From Planctomycetaceae bacterium (GTDB taxonomy: Bacteria; Planctomycetota; Planctomycetia; Planctomycetales; Planctomycetaceae): a DNA stretch of 64,000 nt. The stretch's first letter is position 1. Every line of letters starts with the position of its first letter. The position numbers and the translations under genes are program-made. The notes beneath the pieces were generated by a model. The model worked only from the letters and a program-made list of their open reading frames with translations, did not search any database and was not told the origin of the DNA. The stretch covers positions 124,001 to 188,000 of the forward strand of contig JAKFWA010000084.1 of NCBI GenBank assembly GCA_021732995.1, given 5' to 3'. Of this stretch, positions 29,801 through 33,844 are shown piece by piece.

Positions 29801-30572
29801 GGCCGGCGCGGACGACCTGCGGGGCGAAGGTGGCAGCGACTCTCTAGACGGCGGCGCGGATGCCGACCGGATCAACGAAGTCCTGGACACGAACGTGACA
29901 ATCAGCAGCGTGGGTGCATCCACGTCGATGATCACCCCGGGGTTGGGCACCGACAGGATCATAGGCGTTGAACGAATCAATCTGGTCGGCGGCGCGAGTG
30001 CTAACTTCTTTGACGCGAGAACCTCGACGCTACCCGTGCTGCTGATCGGTGAGGCCGGAAACGACACGCTGCTCGGTGGTTCCAAGTCCGACATTCTGAA
30101 TGGTGGAGATGGCGACGACGTCCTGTCAGGTGGCGCCAGCAACGATGTAATCGATGGCGGCAATGATACGGACTACGTGCTTGAGAAGTCGGATACGAAC
30201 TTCACCATCAACGGTCTGGCCATCACCTCGTCGCTGACCGGTGCCGATACACCCAGTAACGTTGAACGGATCGTGCTGATTGGTGGAAACGGAGCCAACA
30301 AACTCGACGCCTCTCTGGCCAACGTGCAGGTCGTGCTGATTGGCGGGCGAGGCAATGACACACTGCTGGGTGGATCACTGGCTGACACCTTGGCTGGCGG
30401 AAACAGAAACGATTCCACGCTGGCCGGCAGCGACGGCGTCGACTCGCTCCACGGTGGCGATGGTGCTGATCTCTTTGAGAACGACTTGGCGGACACAACG
30501 GACCTCACAACCAACGATGTGGCCGTTTCTGACGTCTTTTCGACTTTGCCCGCATGGATCGACGCCCTGTAG
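17850..30572 (+). CDS. Giant surface/adhesin-like protein 1 (delta-60, Calx-beta, GEVED, cadherin-like, RTX)
   Basis: A 4240-residue protein. The N-terminus is a planctomycete LEPR-XLL-like leader (RRPELLEDRSLLTAG, about 36-50) in place of a classical signal. Then come: about 14 delta-60 repeats (50-890); two Ig-like domains (900-1105); a Calx-beta domain (1110-1212; VTEGSTATPFSLEM, TATAGADFTAL); three cadherin-like repeats (1213-1513); a GEVED domain (1516-1692; DFGDAPDTG, AWLDFNADGDF); an all-helical barrel-like domain (1698-2064); a linker and a further cadherin-like domain (2065-2280); eleven cadherin-like repeats of about 101 residues (2282-3390); mixed beta domains (3390-3720); RTX calcium-binding nonapeptides with spacer modules (3720-4200); and a tail ending LPAWIDAL. 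It should be cell-surface or secreted and Ca2+-stabilised; adhesion is inferred. The frame is intact over 12.7 kb. The ATG at 17850 is the only reasonable start. Confidence 0.88.
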   Translation: MVLVDWLRSWTFPRQQHRSHSRHATGTSRLLTLLSRRPELLEDRSLLTAGALDPTFGSDGIVLTHIGEEDGSVAVNASALQPDGKIVLVGAVRQQELFMSSLPQDVMVARFTADGKLDPSFDGDGIARLGIGPWFESGRAVSILDDGKILIAGEIQITDGDDTDLFLIRLNANGSLDTTFDNDGIVTTHFAQPSHAQDMTVLPDGRIIVAGSLNEEQFLAVRYNPDGSLDTSFDDDGYATTTFSHSTAAALCLTVQNDGKLLLAGWANDHAMMAAARYNTDGSLDTTFDTDGLVTISNTSIATSIALKADGRIVLGGSWLYPSSSIALVQLLSNGTLDTSFDSDGKWTGSSGFPYPANGKNYVQDILIQPDGKLLYSYVYGAQYLWSPDHFYDGAEVPRTAVGRLNADGTKDSTFGFLGWAVPLFETSTSSVGSARSLLPLPDGSIVASGVSIFGRIGVVRLTPDGLLDPSFDDDGRAGVYSDAIPAGVPTSEQATGVTIQQDGRILVVGTTNSQEYHPGWNPYDTYQQNGFIARYDAAGNLDTSWDGEAKLFTHPYGTEGNGLIVAGTHQRDDFHDVISMPNGRVYTAASLGRNNFNIVSSFDDGQFRDYGYLGSLTSGAAAYAVLAQPDGKMVAVGKRSSLPSSAIVVRTVNVLEGSGVASIDATFGSSGVVALSLSSGSEAFECVALQADGKILAAGWANAGANKQLVVVRLNSNGTLDTSFSSDGVVTLSFGGTDERAQGIAVQADGKILVGGYSATGPISVPTSSSFVLARLLEDGSLDTSFDSDGVVTTSFGGLAFARGLVIQSDGKAILGGDAGNAFALARYNTDGSLDTTFDGDGLVTNQLAVNTIAHQGSDLALRNDGSIVLAGGVTYIDGRNDIAVARYLGDAVVTAPVVTHVSEDRGRHDRDGVTNDQTLIIYGEAVPNRTLEIFRDGVLLGASESNGLGKWAFDDTATVLSEGEYDFTARVNGETVSILSEPFTVTIDLSTPTAAVPSSISDTGVSSNDRVTRELTYARGTAEVDSSVELWLDGVQYSIGDLLSSLPTSELSSVAYRTANSVWGFRFPYNLSLAPGTHQIVTRVTDLAGNSTFSEPWTFTFGMTVVPVSLSSLGTVTEGSTATPFSLEMAGANDYPITIGLSQSGTATAGADFTALSSTTVSPGTLSKPLNLLLDDTLYEGDETLTVDIATVSSNGMEVGTQAATVTIVENDAPTLSDIGNVSTPVGVATAPVAFVLGNFAAGVNVPVAATSSNTALVPNDGFVFSGSGANRTLTVAPVSGRSGQVTITVTAGHGIATVSRTFVVTVGVPANQPTVSAIAMQVISEDTPLAPVSFTIADDDSAAADLIVTAHAVDVTLVPGEQIVLGGNGSTRSIAIAPAANRFGTTSIVVTVTDASGMTRDAVFTMQIDAVNDAPEIALASNASTNSVSPIDIPFTVIDLETPVDQLVIDAKSSNRGVIPAGGVSVVGTGANRILRLTPAAGIVGNSTITLSVDDTQGETTTKTITVAVTQEFDFGDAPDTGATAGTGPGNYQTRMFDDGPRHLVGGPHLGPTVDAEIAPNTYLEGFANSLYGYGDNTFGNDEDGIFFPSMLRSAPGSGTQSTVVVNASTTARVDAWLDFNADGDFADSGEQIATSVAVVSGDNVLSFVVPASSPSGKTFARFRISNSGNLAPTGLALDGEVEDVAVVITGASALAVIENAILSHRFANGVLRTGNDPSFYESGSQKAWYILDPYFSTIAVRALLAAPNVGVADKFDVAATHLSFWLSHALPNGTIPRLIVDANGDFLDHAVTDIHGTTFNPANIGADADDSAWALLMSLAAEYQAAGGPAAVLHSLQPKLELIADKLVGLIQPNGLTNTFLEFSGTQFQYTLDAMEVAQAFRQFATLEGVFYEDQTKATLYANAAATVAEAIQEELLDSATQLYKAYADTIHEVAPAPDLNDWYPLVFDQVWPIITDLIPATSAEARQLLNQVYSTWDGSTHIDWTTRTDVGWFAWAALRAGDTEFAAASVQSILPWVLQNSSPYPATTSSYNGDSALGSNIAHIGYVLQSLLPAANPDIVVTPFETAVEIDVRANDYSVSTPQNELVIAITAGPTSGTAVVVNGRVLYTPDAEFKGDDSFEYQVQAQDGGTRTALVMVHVNHPPQLAGDTTITFVEDSGAKPVNSGLSVSDLDSGTLSSAVITLTEFVANEDELGFVSNPATMGNIAIASNSSGILRLVSSGSTATLAQWQAALRSVTYRNLSNIPTTTPRQVDIQVNDGLDVSLVSRNTIGISPVNDAPSISDIANQATDEDTTSSVFGFTVGDIESAVGSLTVTAVSSDTILVPVGNISVGGSGANRTVTVTPAPNRFGNATITVTVSDGTTSTSDSFILTVNPINDAPSISDVGDQTTDEDVPLAALPITIGDLETAASGLSVTATSSDTTLIPNLNFSFSGTGANRLLTVSPAANQFGSATITVTVSDGNLTATDTFVVTVAPLNDAPTVSDIANQVTNEDTASSAIPFLVGDLETAASSLLVTVTSSNTLLVPNANLALGGSGTSRTVTATPTTNQVGTTTITLSVSDGTLTTTDTFVLTVGGVNDAPVISAIDAQSTNEDTPSTPIAFTISDIETASSGLSLSATSSNGLLVPNGNLNFGGSGSNRTLVVTPAANQFGTTDITITVSDGTVSETRLFELTVVAVNDAPTISNLTDVTINEETSTTALSFTIGDVETSGTSLVFTAKSSNTTLVPDGNFAIGGSGANRTLTVTPAANQFGSAIITVTVSDGTTSSSDTFVLTVIDINDAPTITDLGNLTIQEDVSTGPLAVHIADETSADKLSFTVTSSNTTLVPAGNISLGGSGTNRTLAIAPAANRSGTTTITMTLGDGVFTVTDTFVLTVTAVNDAPILTNVTDQSIAEDTTLTNLPFSIFDVETSAISLSVSVASSNTSLVPTGNMSLGGSVGNRTLTVTPLPNQAGTTQITITVSDGVVSSTDTFLLTVTEVNDAPTISNISNQSINEDNSLSPVEFSISDVDSIASSLTVTATSSDPTLLPSVGITLSGTGATRSIQLAPATNRSGSATVTVTVSDGTLIATDTFVLSVAAVNDAPTISDISSLTTTEDKATNAISFAVGDIETAASQLTVFATSSNPTLVANNNITLAGSGADRTIRVTPSADRSGTTTITVTVSDGITTTTDTFIVTVESVNDAPTVSDITPKSTNEDTATGAIAFTINDVDTALTSLSVSVASSNSVLVPNQNISLGGGGTNRTIILTPTPNLFGTSTITVTVSDGSLVASDTFVLTVNAVNDAPSISDINARTIDEDQTTGSIEFLIEDLETSAEALTVSAISSNPTLIPSSSVSFSGSGTARTLTVAPAPDQFGVATITVTVNDGTSTRADTFTITVNPQADALTISSAITGSGIQTTTGLIVSRSAVDGSEVTHVKITGITNGNLFQHDGITQIHDGNFVTFAAANAGLRFTPTSAADGSFTVQGATSTSEAGLGGTPISASILVRRPLSLTVTPDSSPTTLRLLKAGSELRIVDGSSNLIASQAADLTSFVSIIGADGENDTLVIDFSGSDPRPIDGIRFQGGTSGNDRLILDGPALAIDTISVLNTAAGSGIINLASSTPSIEYSGAENIEIAVASIGTASISTSDLQSHVVEIADSGAAAVTRISISDSVSMSLRNPTASLTVNGDDAAADTMKVLSTGSGFNASLIVNGRGGHDLLSATTFARAVTFTGGSGNDTLIGGIGNDSLNGDVGNDMLTGDAGTDKLVGGLGTDTLVEVMDLNLTLTSTAFITTSTTSKVTVTEALSDIELASISGGVSRNRLDISGFAGAGISTINGNGGHDTIIGSGGPDLIMTLAGADSISTGKGSDTVFSGGGNDTISGGEAADNLNGQNGDDLIFGDAGNDVIVGGAGIDTLNGGADDDFLSGQTEAGLLNGGDGNDMLQGNTANDTLNGDAGADRLLGLQGPDVLNGGTEADTLFGGAENDTLSGGAGADDLRGEGGSDSLDGGADADRINEVLDTNVTISSVGASTSMITPGLGTDRIIGVERINLVGGASANFFDARTSTLPVLLIGEAGNDTLLGGSKSDILNGGDGDDVLSGGASNDVIDGGNDTDYVLEKSDTNFTINGLAITSSLTGADTPSNVERIVLIGGNGANKLDASLANVQVVLIGGRGNDTLLGGSLADTLAGGNRNDSTLAGSDGVDSLHGGDGADLFENDLADTTDLTTNDVAVSDVFSTLPAWIDAL
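17998..20520 (+). repeat. Delta-60 repeat array (about 14 units)
   Basis: Within giant protein 1, units of 50-65 residues repeat the pattern DGKI-V-G ... NADGSLDTTFDxDGxV. By eye the LDxxF motif or a degenerate form occurs 14 times (LDPTFGSDG, LDPSFDGDG, LDTTFDNDG, and so on). Delta-60 repeats form beta-propeller-like blades; 14 units would suit two seven-bladed propellers. Confidence 0.85.
21486..22390 (+). repeat. Cadherin-like repeats, first block (3 units)
   Basis: Three units of about 100 residues, beginning NDAPTLSDIG, NQPTVSAIAM and NDAPEIALAS, match the later 11-unit array in strand spacing and in the GSGANRTLTVAP and TVxxxxGxxTVSRTF segments. This block is separated from the second by the GEVED and helical domains. 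Confidence 0.8.
22396..22925 (+). other. GEVED domain within giant protein 1
   Basis: The segment opens with DFGDAPDTGATAGTGPG, contains DDGPRHLVGGPHLGPTVDAE and DEDGIFFPSM, and ends with AWLDFNADGDFADSGEQI and FRISNSG, the classic GEVED order. These domains occur in large bacterial surface proteins; the function is unknown. Confidence 0.85.
22938..24040 (+). other. All-helical, six-hairpin-like domain embedded in giant protein 1
   Basis: About 367 residues (1698-2064) are helix-rich, unlike the beta-rich surroundings. Amphipathic helix pairs recur: AWYILDPYFSTIAVRALL, FDVAATHLSFWLSHAL, DDSAWALLMSLAAEYQ, YTLDAMEVAQAFRQFA, TKATLYANAAATVAEAIQEE, DVGWFAWAALRAGDTEF, IAHIGYVLQSLL. The acidic GADADDSAWAL motif and buried tryptophans are reminiscent of alpha/alpha six-hairpin glycosidases. 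I cannot name the family; catalytic activity is inference. Confidence 0.55.
24693..28020 (+). repeat. Cadherin-like tandem array, second block (11 units, ~101 residues each)
   Basis: Eleven units each start NDAPxIS(D/N) and contain an acidic xNEDTxxxxI segment, F-I-D-ET, SSNxxLVP, GSGxNRTLTVTPAxNQFG and ITVTVSDGxxxxTDTFVLTV. The first two starts (24693 and 24996) are 303 bases apart. Nucleotide identity between units is partial, so the array is old and not a recent slippage product. Confidence 0.9.
29020..30480 (+). repeat. RTX calcium-binding repeats with spacer modules (giant protein 1)
   Basis: Nonapeptides of the GGxGxDxLx type (GGSGNDTLIGG, LNGDVGNDMLTGD, GGADDDFLSGQ) occur in blocks. 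Three about 65-residue spacers, starting near 29155, 29875 and 30180, separate the blocks and share a VERIxLxGGxxAN core. RTX repeats fold into Ca2+-bound parallel beta-rolls outside the cell. Confidence 0.9.
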
Positions 30573-30741
30573 CGGAGTTGTTGAGTGTCCGATGAACCCG
30601 TTGTAGCTCCTCGTCCGGTTCGCAGAACCCACTGGGGAAAGTTCGGGGCGCTGGCATAGAATCGAGCTGGGTTGAATGTTTGCAGGATGCACGAGATTCG
30701 CTGACGGCGCGCGAACCGTGCAGGCGAAACGTCTTGACGAT

Positions 30742-30764
30742 GCAGCCTTCCGTATCAAGGCTGC
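30742..30764. terminator. Hairpin downstream of giant protein 1
   Basis: GCAGCCTT (30742-30749) and AAGGCTGC (30757-30764) form a perfect 8-base stem around a 7-base loop. It lies 170 bases after the giant's stop and 90 before the glycosyltransferase ATG. No T-run follows, so it could be a terminator or a leader structure. Confidence 0.4.
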
Positions 30765-30853
30765 GCGGCTAACCTATCTTGGAGTCCGCCTCTGAGCCTG
30801 CATCACGTGGCACGCGGTCCACTCTGTCCTTTCAAATCTATTCTGCGACCACG

Positions 30854-32326
30854 ATGGCCACGGACTCGCCGCCAGTCATTCAACTGCAAAACATCCCGAT
30901 CCGCGTGGTCGTGCGGTCGCTGGCACTCTCAATTGTCGTGTTCGGGTTGGGGCTGAGACTCGCGGCGGCGTCCAACGACTTGTGGCTCGACGAAATCTGG
31001 ACGTGGATGACGACTCTGCAACTGCTGTCAGCTTCTGACGTACTCCTGCGAGTCCATGACGAGAACAATCACTTCCTGAATACGTTTTGCATTTACTTCC
31101 TCGGTCCAGATGCGTCGGGGCTGACCTACCGGTTGCCAGCGGTGGCGTCCGGAGTCCTCAGCATCGTGCTGGCGGGAGCGATCTCGTTGCGGCGCGGTTC
31201 GATGGCCGCGATCTACAGCATGTTGCTGGTCGCATCATCGTACCTGCTCGTTCACTACTCGTCGGAGGCGCGCGGTTACGGACTGGTCGTGTGCTGTTCG
31301 CTGCTGGCGTTCTGGTTGCTGGACTGCACGCTCGAACGACCGAGCATCAAAACGGATTTCGCCTTCGCGCTCGTCTGCGTGCTGGGCGTGCTGTCTCAGC
31401 CCATGTTTGTTTACGCCTACGCCGCGCTCGGGTTGTGGTGGCTGCAGCACTGGTGGGGGCAGCGGCGGCAACCGCAATTCCTGCGACGATTCGCTGGCAG
31501 TTCCTTCCGCTGTCATCTGATTCCGTTCGTCTTCATGGCCTGGCTGTACGCCGTCAACATCCGCCACATGGTGAATGGCGGCGGCCCGATCGAACCATTG
31601 ATCAAGGTCATTGCTCAGACTCTCTCGTTGACCGTGGGAGGTCCCTCTAGCGGTGCATTCTGCCTGGAAGCATCTCTGGTTGGTTTACTGGCCCTGATCG
31701 GCACGCTGACCTGGCTCAAACGCAGTGGCGATCCGCGCTGGGTGTTCTTCTTGCTCGTGATCTTCGTTGCTCCGGCGGGGCTGCTGCTGGCCGTGAATCG
31801 CAGCGAGGTCTATCCGCGCTATTTTCTGATCTCGGTCGCCTTTGGCAGTGTGCTGTTGGGGCAAGGTCTGGCGGAACTCCGGAACCGCCAACTCGCAGGT
31901 CGCATCCTCGCAACGGTGTTTGCATTCCTCATCATCGCCTGCAACCTGCTGCACGTGACGCGACTGATTCAAGTGGGGCGAGGCAGCTATCGCGAGACCA
32001 TCGCCTGGATGCTGCAGGAATCCGGATCGGGCGTGCTGCTGGTCGGCAGCGATCACGATTTCCGCAACACGATGGTGCTGAGCTTCAATCAACAGTTCTT
32101 CAACGAGCGGATCGTGTACTACGAAGCGGACAAGTGGCCGCCGCAAGGACCGGAATGGTTCATCCGACATCGGATCGAACCCGACATTCGCATCGAGATG
32201 AAGTTCAGCCCGCGTCCCGGTTTGAACTACGAGTTGCAGCGCATCGTCCCGTACGCGGGCCTGTCCGGTTGGGAATGGGCGATCTACCGGCGCGAAGCGT
32301 CTGCAACTCCGTCGCCGACGGAATAA
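30854..32326 (+). CDS. GT-C fold membrane glycosyltransferase (GT39/ArnT-like)
   Basis: A 490-residue integral membrane protein with about 10-12 hydrophobic segments. The first periplasmic loop has DLWLDEIWTW, the acidic D-E motif of lipid-dependent GT-C enzymes (mannosyltransferase/ArnT-like), right after the first membrane helix. YRLPAVASGVLSIVLAG and YSSEARGYGLVVCCSLLAFW are further typical helices. The last ~90 residues are soluble and probably extracytoplasmic. It would move a sugar from a polyprenyl-phosphate donor to a glycan or protein. The ATG at 30854 starts just before the first helix; an in-frame TTG at 30779 would add 25 residues. It lies downstream of the giant surface protein on the same strand, so glycosylation of that protein is possible, but no evidence links them. 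Confidence 0.85.
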   Translation: MATDSPPVIQLQNIPIRVVVRSLALSIVVFGLGLRLAAASNDLWLDEIWTWMTTLQLLSASDVLLRVHDENNHFLNTFCIYFLGPDASGLTYRLPAVASGVLSIVLAGAISLRRGSMAAIYSMLLVASSYLLVHYSSEARGYGLVVCCSLLAFWLLDCTLERPSIKTDFAFALVCVLGVLSQPMFVYAYAALGLWWLQHWWGQRRQPQFLRRFAGSSFRCHLIPFVFMAWLYAVNIRHMVNGGGPIEPLIKVIAQTLSLTVGGPSSGAFCLEASLVGLLALIGTLTWLKRSGDPRWVFFLLVIFVAPAGLLLAVNRSEVYPRYFLISVAFGSVLLGQGLAELRNRQLAGRILATVFAFLIIACNLLHVTRLIQVGRGSYRETIAWMLQESGSGVLLVGSDHDFRNTMVLSFNQQFFNERIVYYEADKWPPQGPEWFIRHRIEPDIRIEMKFSPRPGLNYELQRIVPYAGLSGWEWAIYRREASATPSPTE

Positions 32327-32343
32327 AGCGTTGGTGCAATAAA

Positions 32344-32363
32344 CCGGGAGGGCGAGGCGTCTC
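32344..32363. repeat. Planctomycete-style GGGAGGGCGAGGC phrase
   Basis: CCGGGAGGGCGAGGCGTCTC in the 78-base convergent gap between the glycosyltransferase and the metal-binding lipoprotein resembles a phrase I recall as scattered through planctomycete spacers. A related GGGAGGGCGG lies on the opposite strand in the spacer near 46540. Confidence 0.35.
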
Positions 32364-32404
32364 GACCTAGCCACAGCACTCCATGCTGAGACCAGGCCGC
32401 GAAA

Positions 32405-33499
32405 CTACTTCATCTCTTTGGCAGTCTCGGCGGTCGTTCCCGCCAGTTTGCCTTGCCAGCCGCGTTCTGGAGCTTCGCCGCCCAGAGCCTGTGCGATCCG
32501 GGTGGCGTTGTGGTCCAGCATGCCGATGTAGGTGCCTTCGTAAGTGCCCGGTGCGCCCATCGCGTCCGAGAACAGCGACCCGCCGATAGACACCGTCCAG
32601 CTCTTGCTCTGACAGCCTTCCTTCACGGCCTGAATGTTCTTCGCAGGCACGCTGCTCTCGACGAACAGCGCCGGGATCTTGTGCTCAACGACAAAGCTCA
32701 CCAGTTCGTTGACGTCGGCCACCGCAGCCTCGGACTGTGTGCTGATGCCCTGCACGGACTTCACTTCCAGCTCGTACGCGCGAGCGAAGTAACCGAACGC
32801 GTCGTGAGCGGTCACCAGGTAACGCTGCGACTTCGGAATCGTCGCGACCACCTTCTTCACGTACTCATCCAGTTCGGTCAGTTGCTTCTGATAGGTCTCG
32901 GCGTTCTTGCGATAGGCGGACGCATGCGCGGCATCGATTTCGGCCATCTTCTCGCCAATGAAGCCGACGCAGCGATTCCAGGCCGAGACGTCCATCCACA
33001 CGTGCGGGTCCGGGTGCCCTTCAAATTCTTCGGGCGTGCGCAGGTAACTCTTCTCGATCGCGTCCGTCACGGCGAACACCGGTCGCTTGGATGCGGCCTG
33101 TTCGAGCACTCGCTGCATACCGCCTTCCAGCATCAGGCCGGAATAGAATACGACATCGGCCGACTGCAGTTCCTGCACGTCGTTGCGACCGGGTTGGTAG
33201 AGGTGCGGATCGACGCCCTCGCCGAGCAGACCAGTGACGTCAGCAGGTTCTTCTCCGATCACCGCTTTCACGATGTCGGTCACCATGCCGCAGGTCGTCA
33301 CGATCTTCAGTCGACCGGACTTGGGAGCACTTCCGGCCGCCCCCTGCTCTTTCGAGTCTCCCTTGCCACATCCCGCCAGCAGAGCAGTGCCAGCCAGGCA
33401 GCCGAGCTGTCCCAGAAACTTACGGCGAGAAGAGGCAGAGGCCTGAGCGGCGTTGAAGTCGCGATTCTCGTCGCTGAAAAGTTGATCGAATGTTTTCAC
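32405..33499 (-). CDS. Tat lipoprotein, metal ABC transporter substrate-binding protein (Zn/Mn type)
   Basis: A 364-residue cluster A-I (TroA/ZnuA/MntC) binding protein. SRRKFLG (24-30) is a twin-arginine signal and LAGC (41-44) a lipobox, so it should be exported folded and lipid-anchored at Cys44. Metal ligands fit VDPHLYQPG (His99), DPHVWMD (His166), VTAHDAFGYF (His232), and an acidic residue near 281 or 312. There is no His-rich loop as in ZnuA, which leans towards manganese or a general Zn/Mn role. The usual ATPase and permease genes are not adjacent, so it is an isolated binding protein here. Start is GTG at 33499. Confidence 0.9.
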   Translation of the reverse strand: MKTFDQLFSDENRDFNAAQASASSRRKFLGQLGCLAGTALLAGCGKGDSKEQGAAGSAPKSGRLKIVTTCGMVTDIVKAVIGEEPADVTGLLGEGVDPHLYQPGRNDVQELQSADVVFYSGLMLEGGMQRVLEQAASKRPVFAVTDAIEKSYLRTPEEFEGHPDPHVWMDVSAWNRCVGFIGEKMAEIDAAHASAYRKNAETYQKQLTELDEYVKKVVATIPKSQRYLVTAHDAFGYFARAYELEVKSVQGISTQSEAAVADVNELVSFVVEHKIPALFVESSVPAKNIQAVKEGCQSKSWTVSIGGSLFSDAMGAPGTYEGTYIGMLDHNATRIAQALGGEAPERGWQGKLAGTTAETAKEMK

Positions 33500-33844
33500 A
33501 GCAGTCTTCTCGATTGATCGAAAATGAGTTTTTGAGCAATCGAAACTTAAGCCGCCGCCGCAAACGGGTCAAGGGAGTCTGCAAGACAGGTCGCGTGAAC
33601 CCATCGCATGGGCAGGCTTTGATTTGGGTGAGTTTGCCGGTTGTCCGAATGCCCGTTGTGTCGCCTGCGAGCGAACTTGCCGGGGTAGGTCAGCACCGCC
33701 ATAATCCCGCCGCATTTCTGGGAGTTAGGTACAACCTCCACGTCCACACGGTGTCTTGATCGTGTCTGTGTGTCGGTCCGCGCCTCGTGCCGGCACTATG
33801 AAGTCACGTTCTGACCCATCATTACAATTGAAGCAGAGCCGACT
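33500..33844. other. Divergent promoter region of the metal lipoprotein and aceE
   Basis: A 345-base spacer without a supportable gene; the 33490-33759 plus and 33547-33747 minus frames have no family features. The region must drive both flanking genes. See the inverted repeat at 33510-33543. Confidence 0.6.
33510..33543. promoter_or_regulatory. Inverted repeat upstream of the metal lipoprotein
   Basis: TCGATTG (33510-33516) and CAATCGA (33537-33543) are perfect 7-base arms 20 bases apart, ending 11 bases before the GTG of the lipoprotein gene on the minus strand. ATCGA is also internally repeated (TCGATTGATCGA). A repressor operator, for example a Fur/Zur/MntR-like site, is possible but the sequence does not match a consensus I know. 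Confidence 0.35.
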
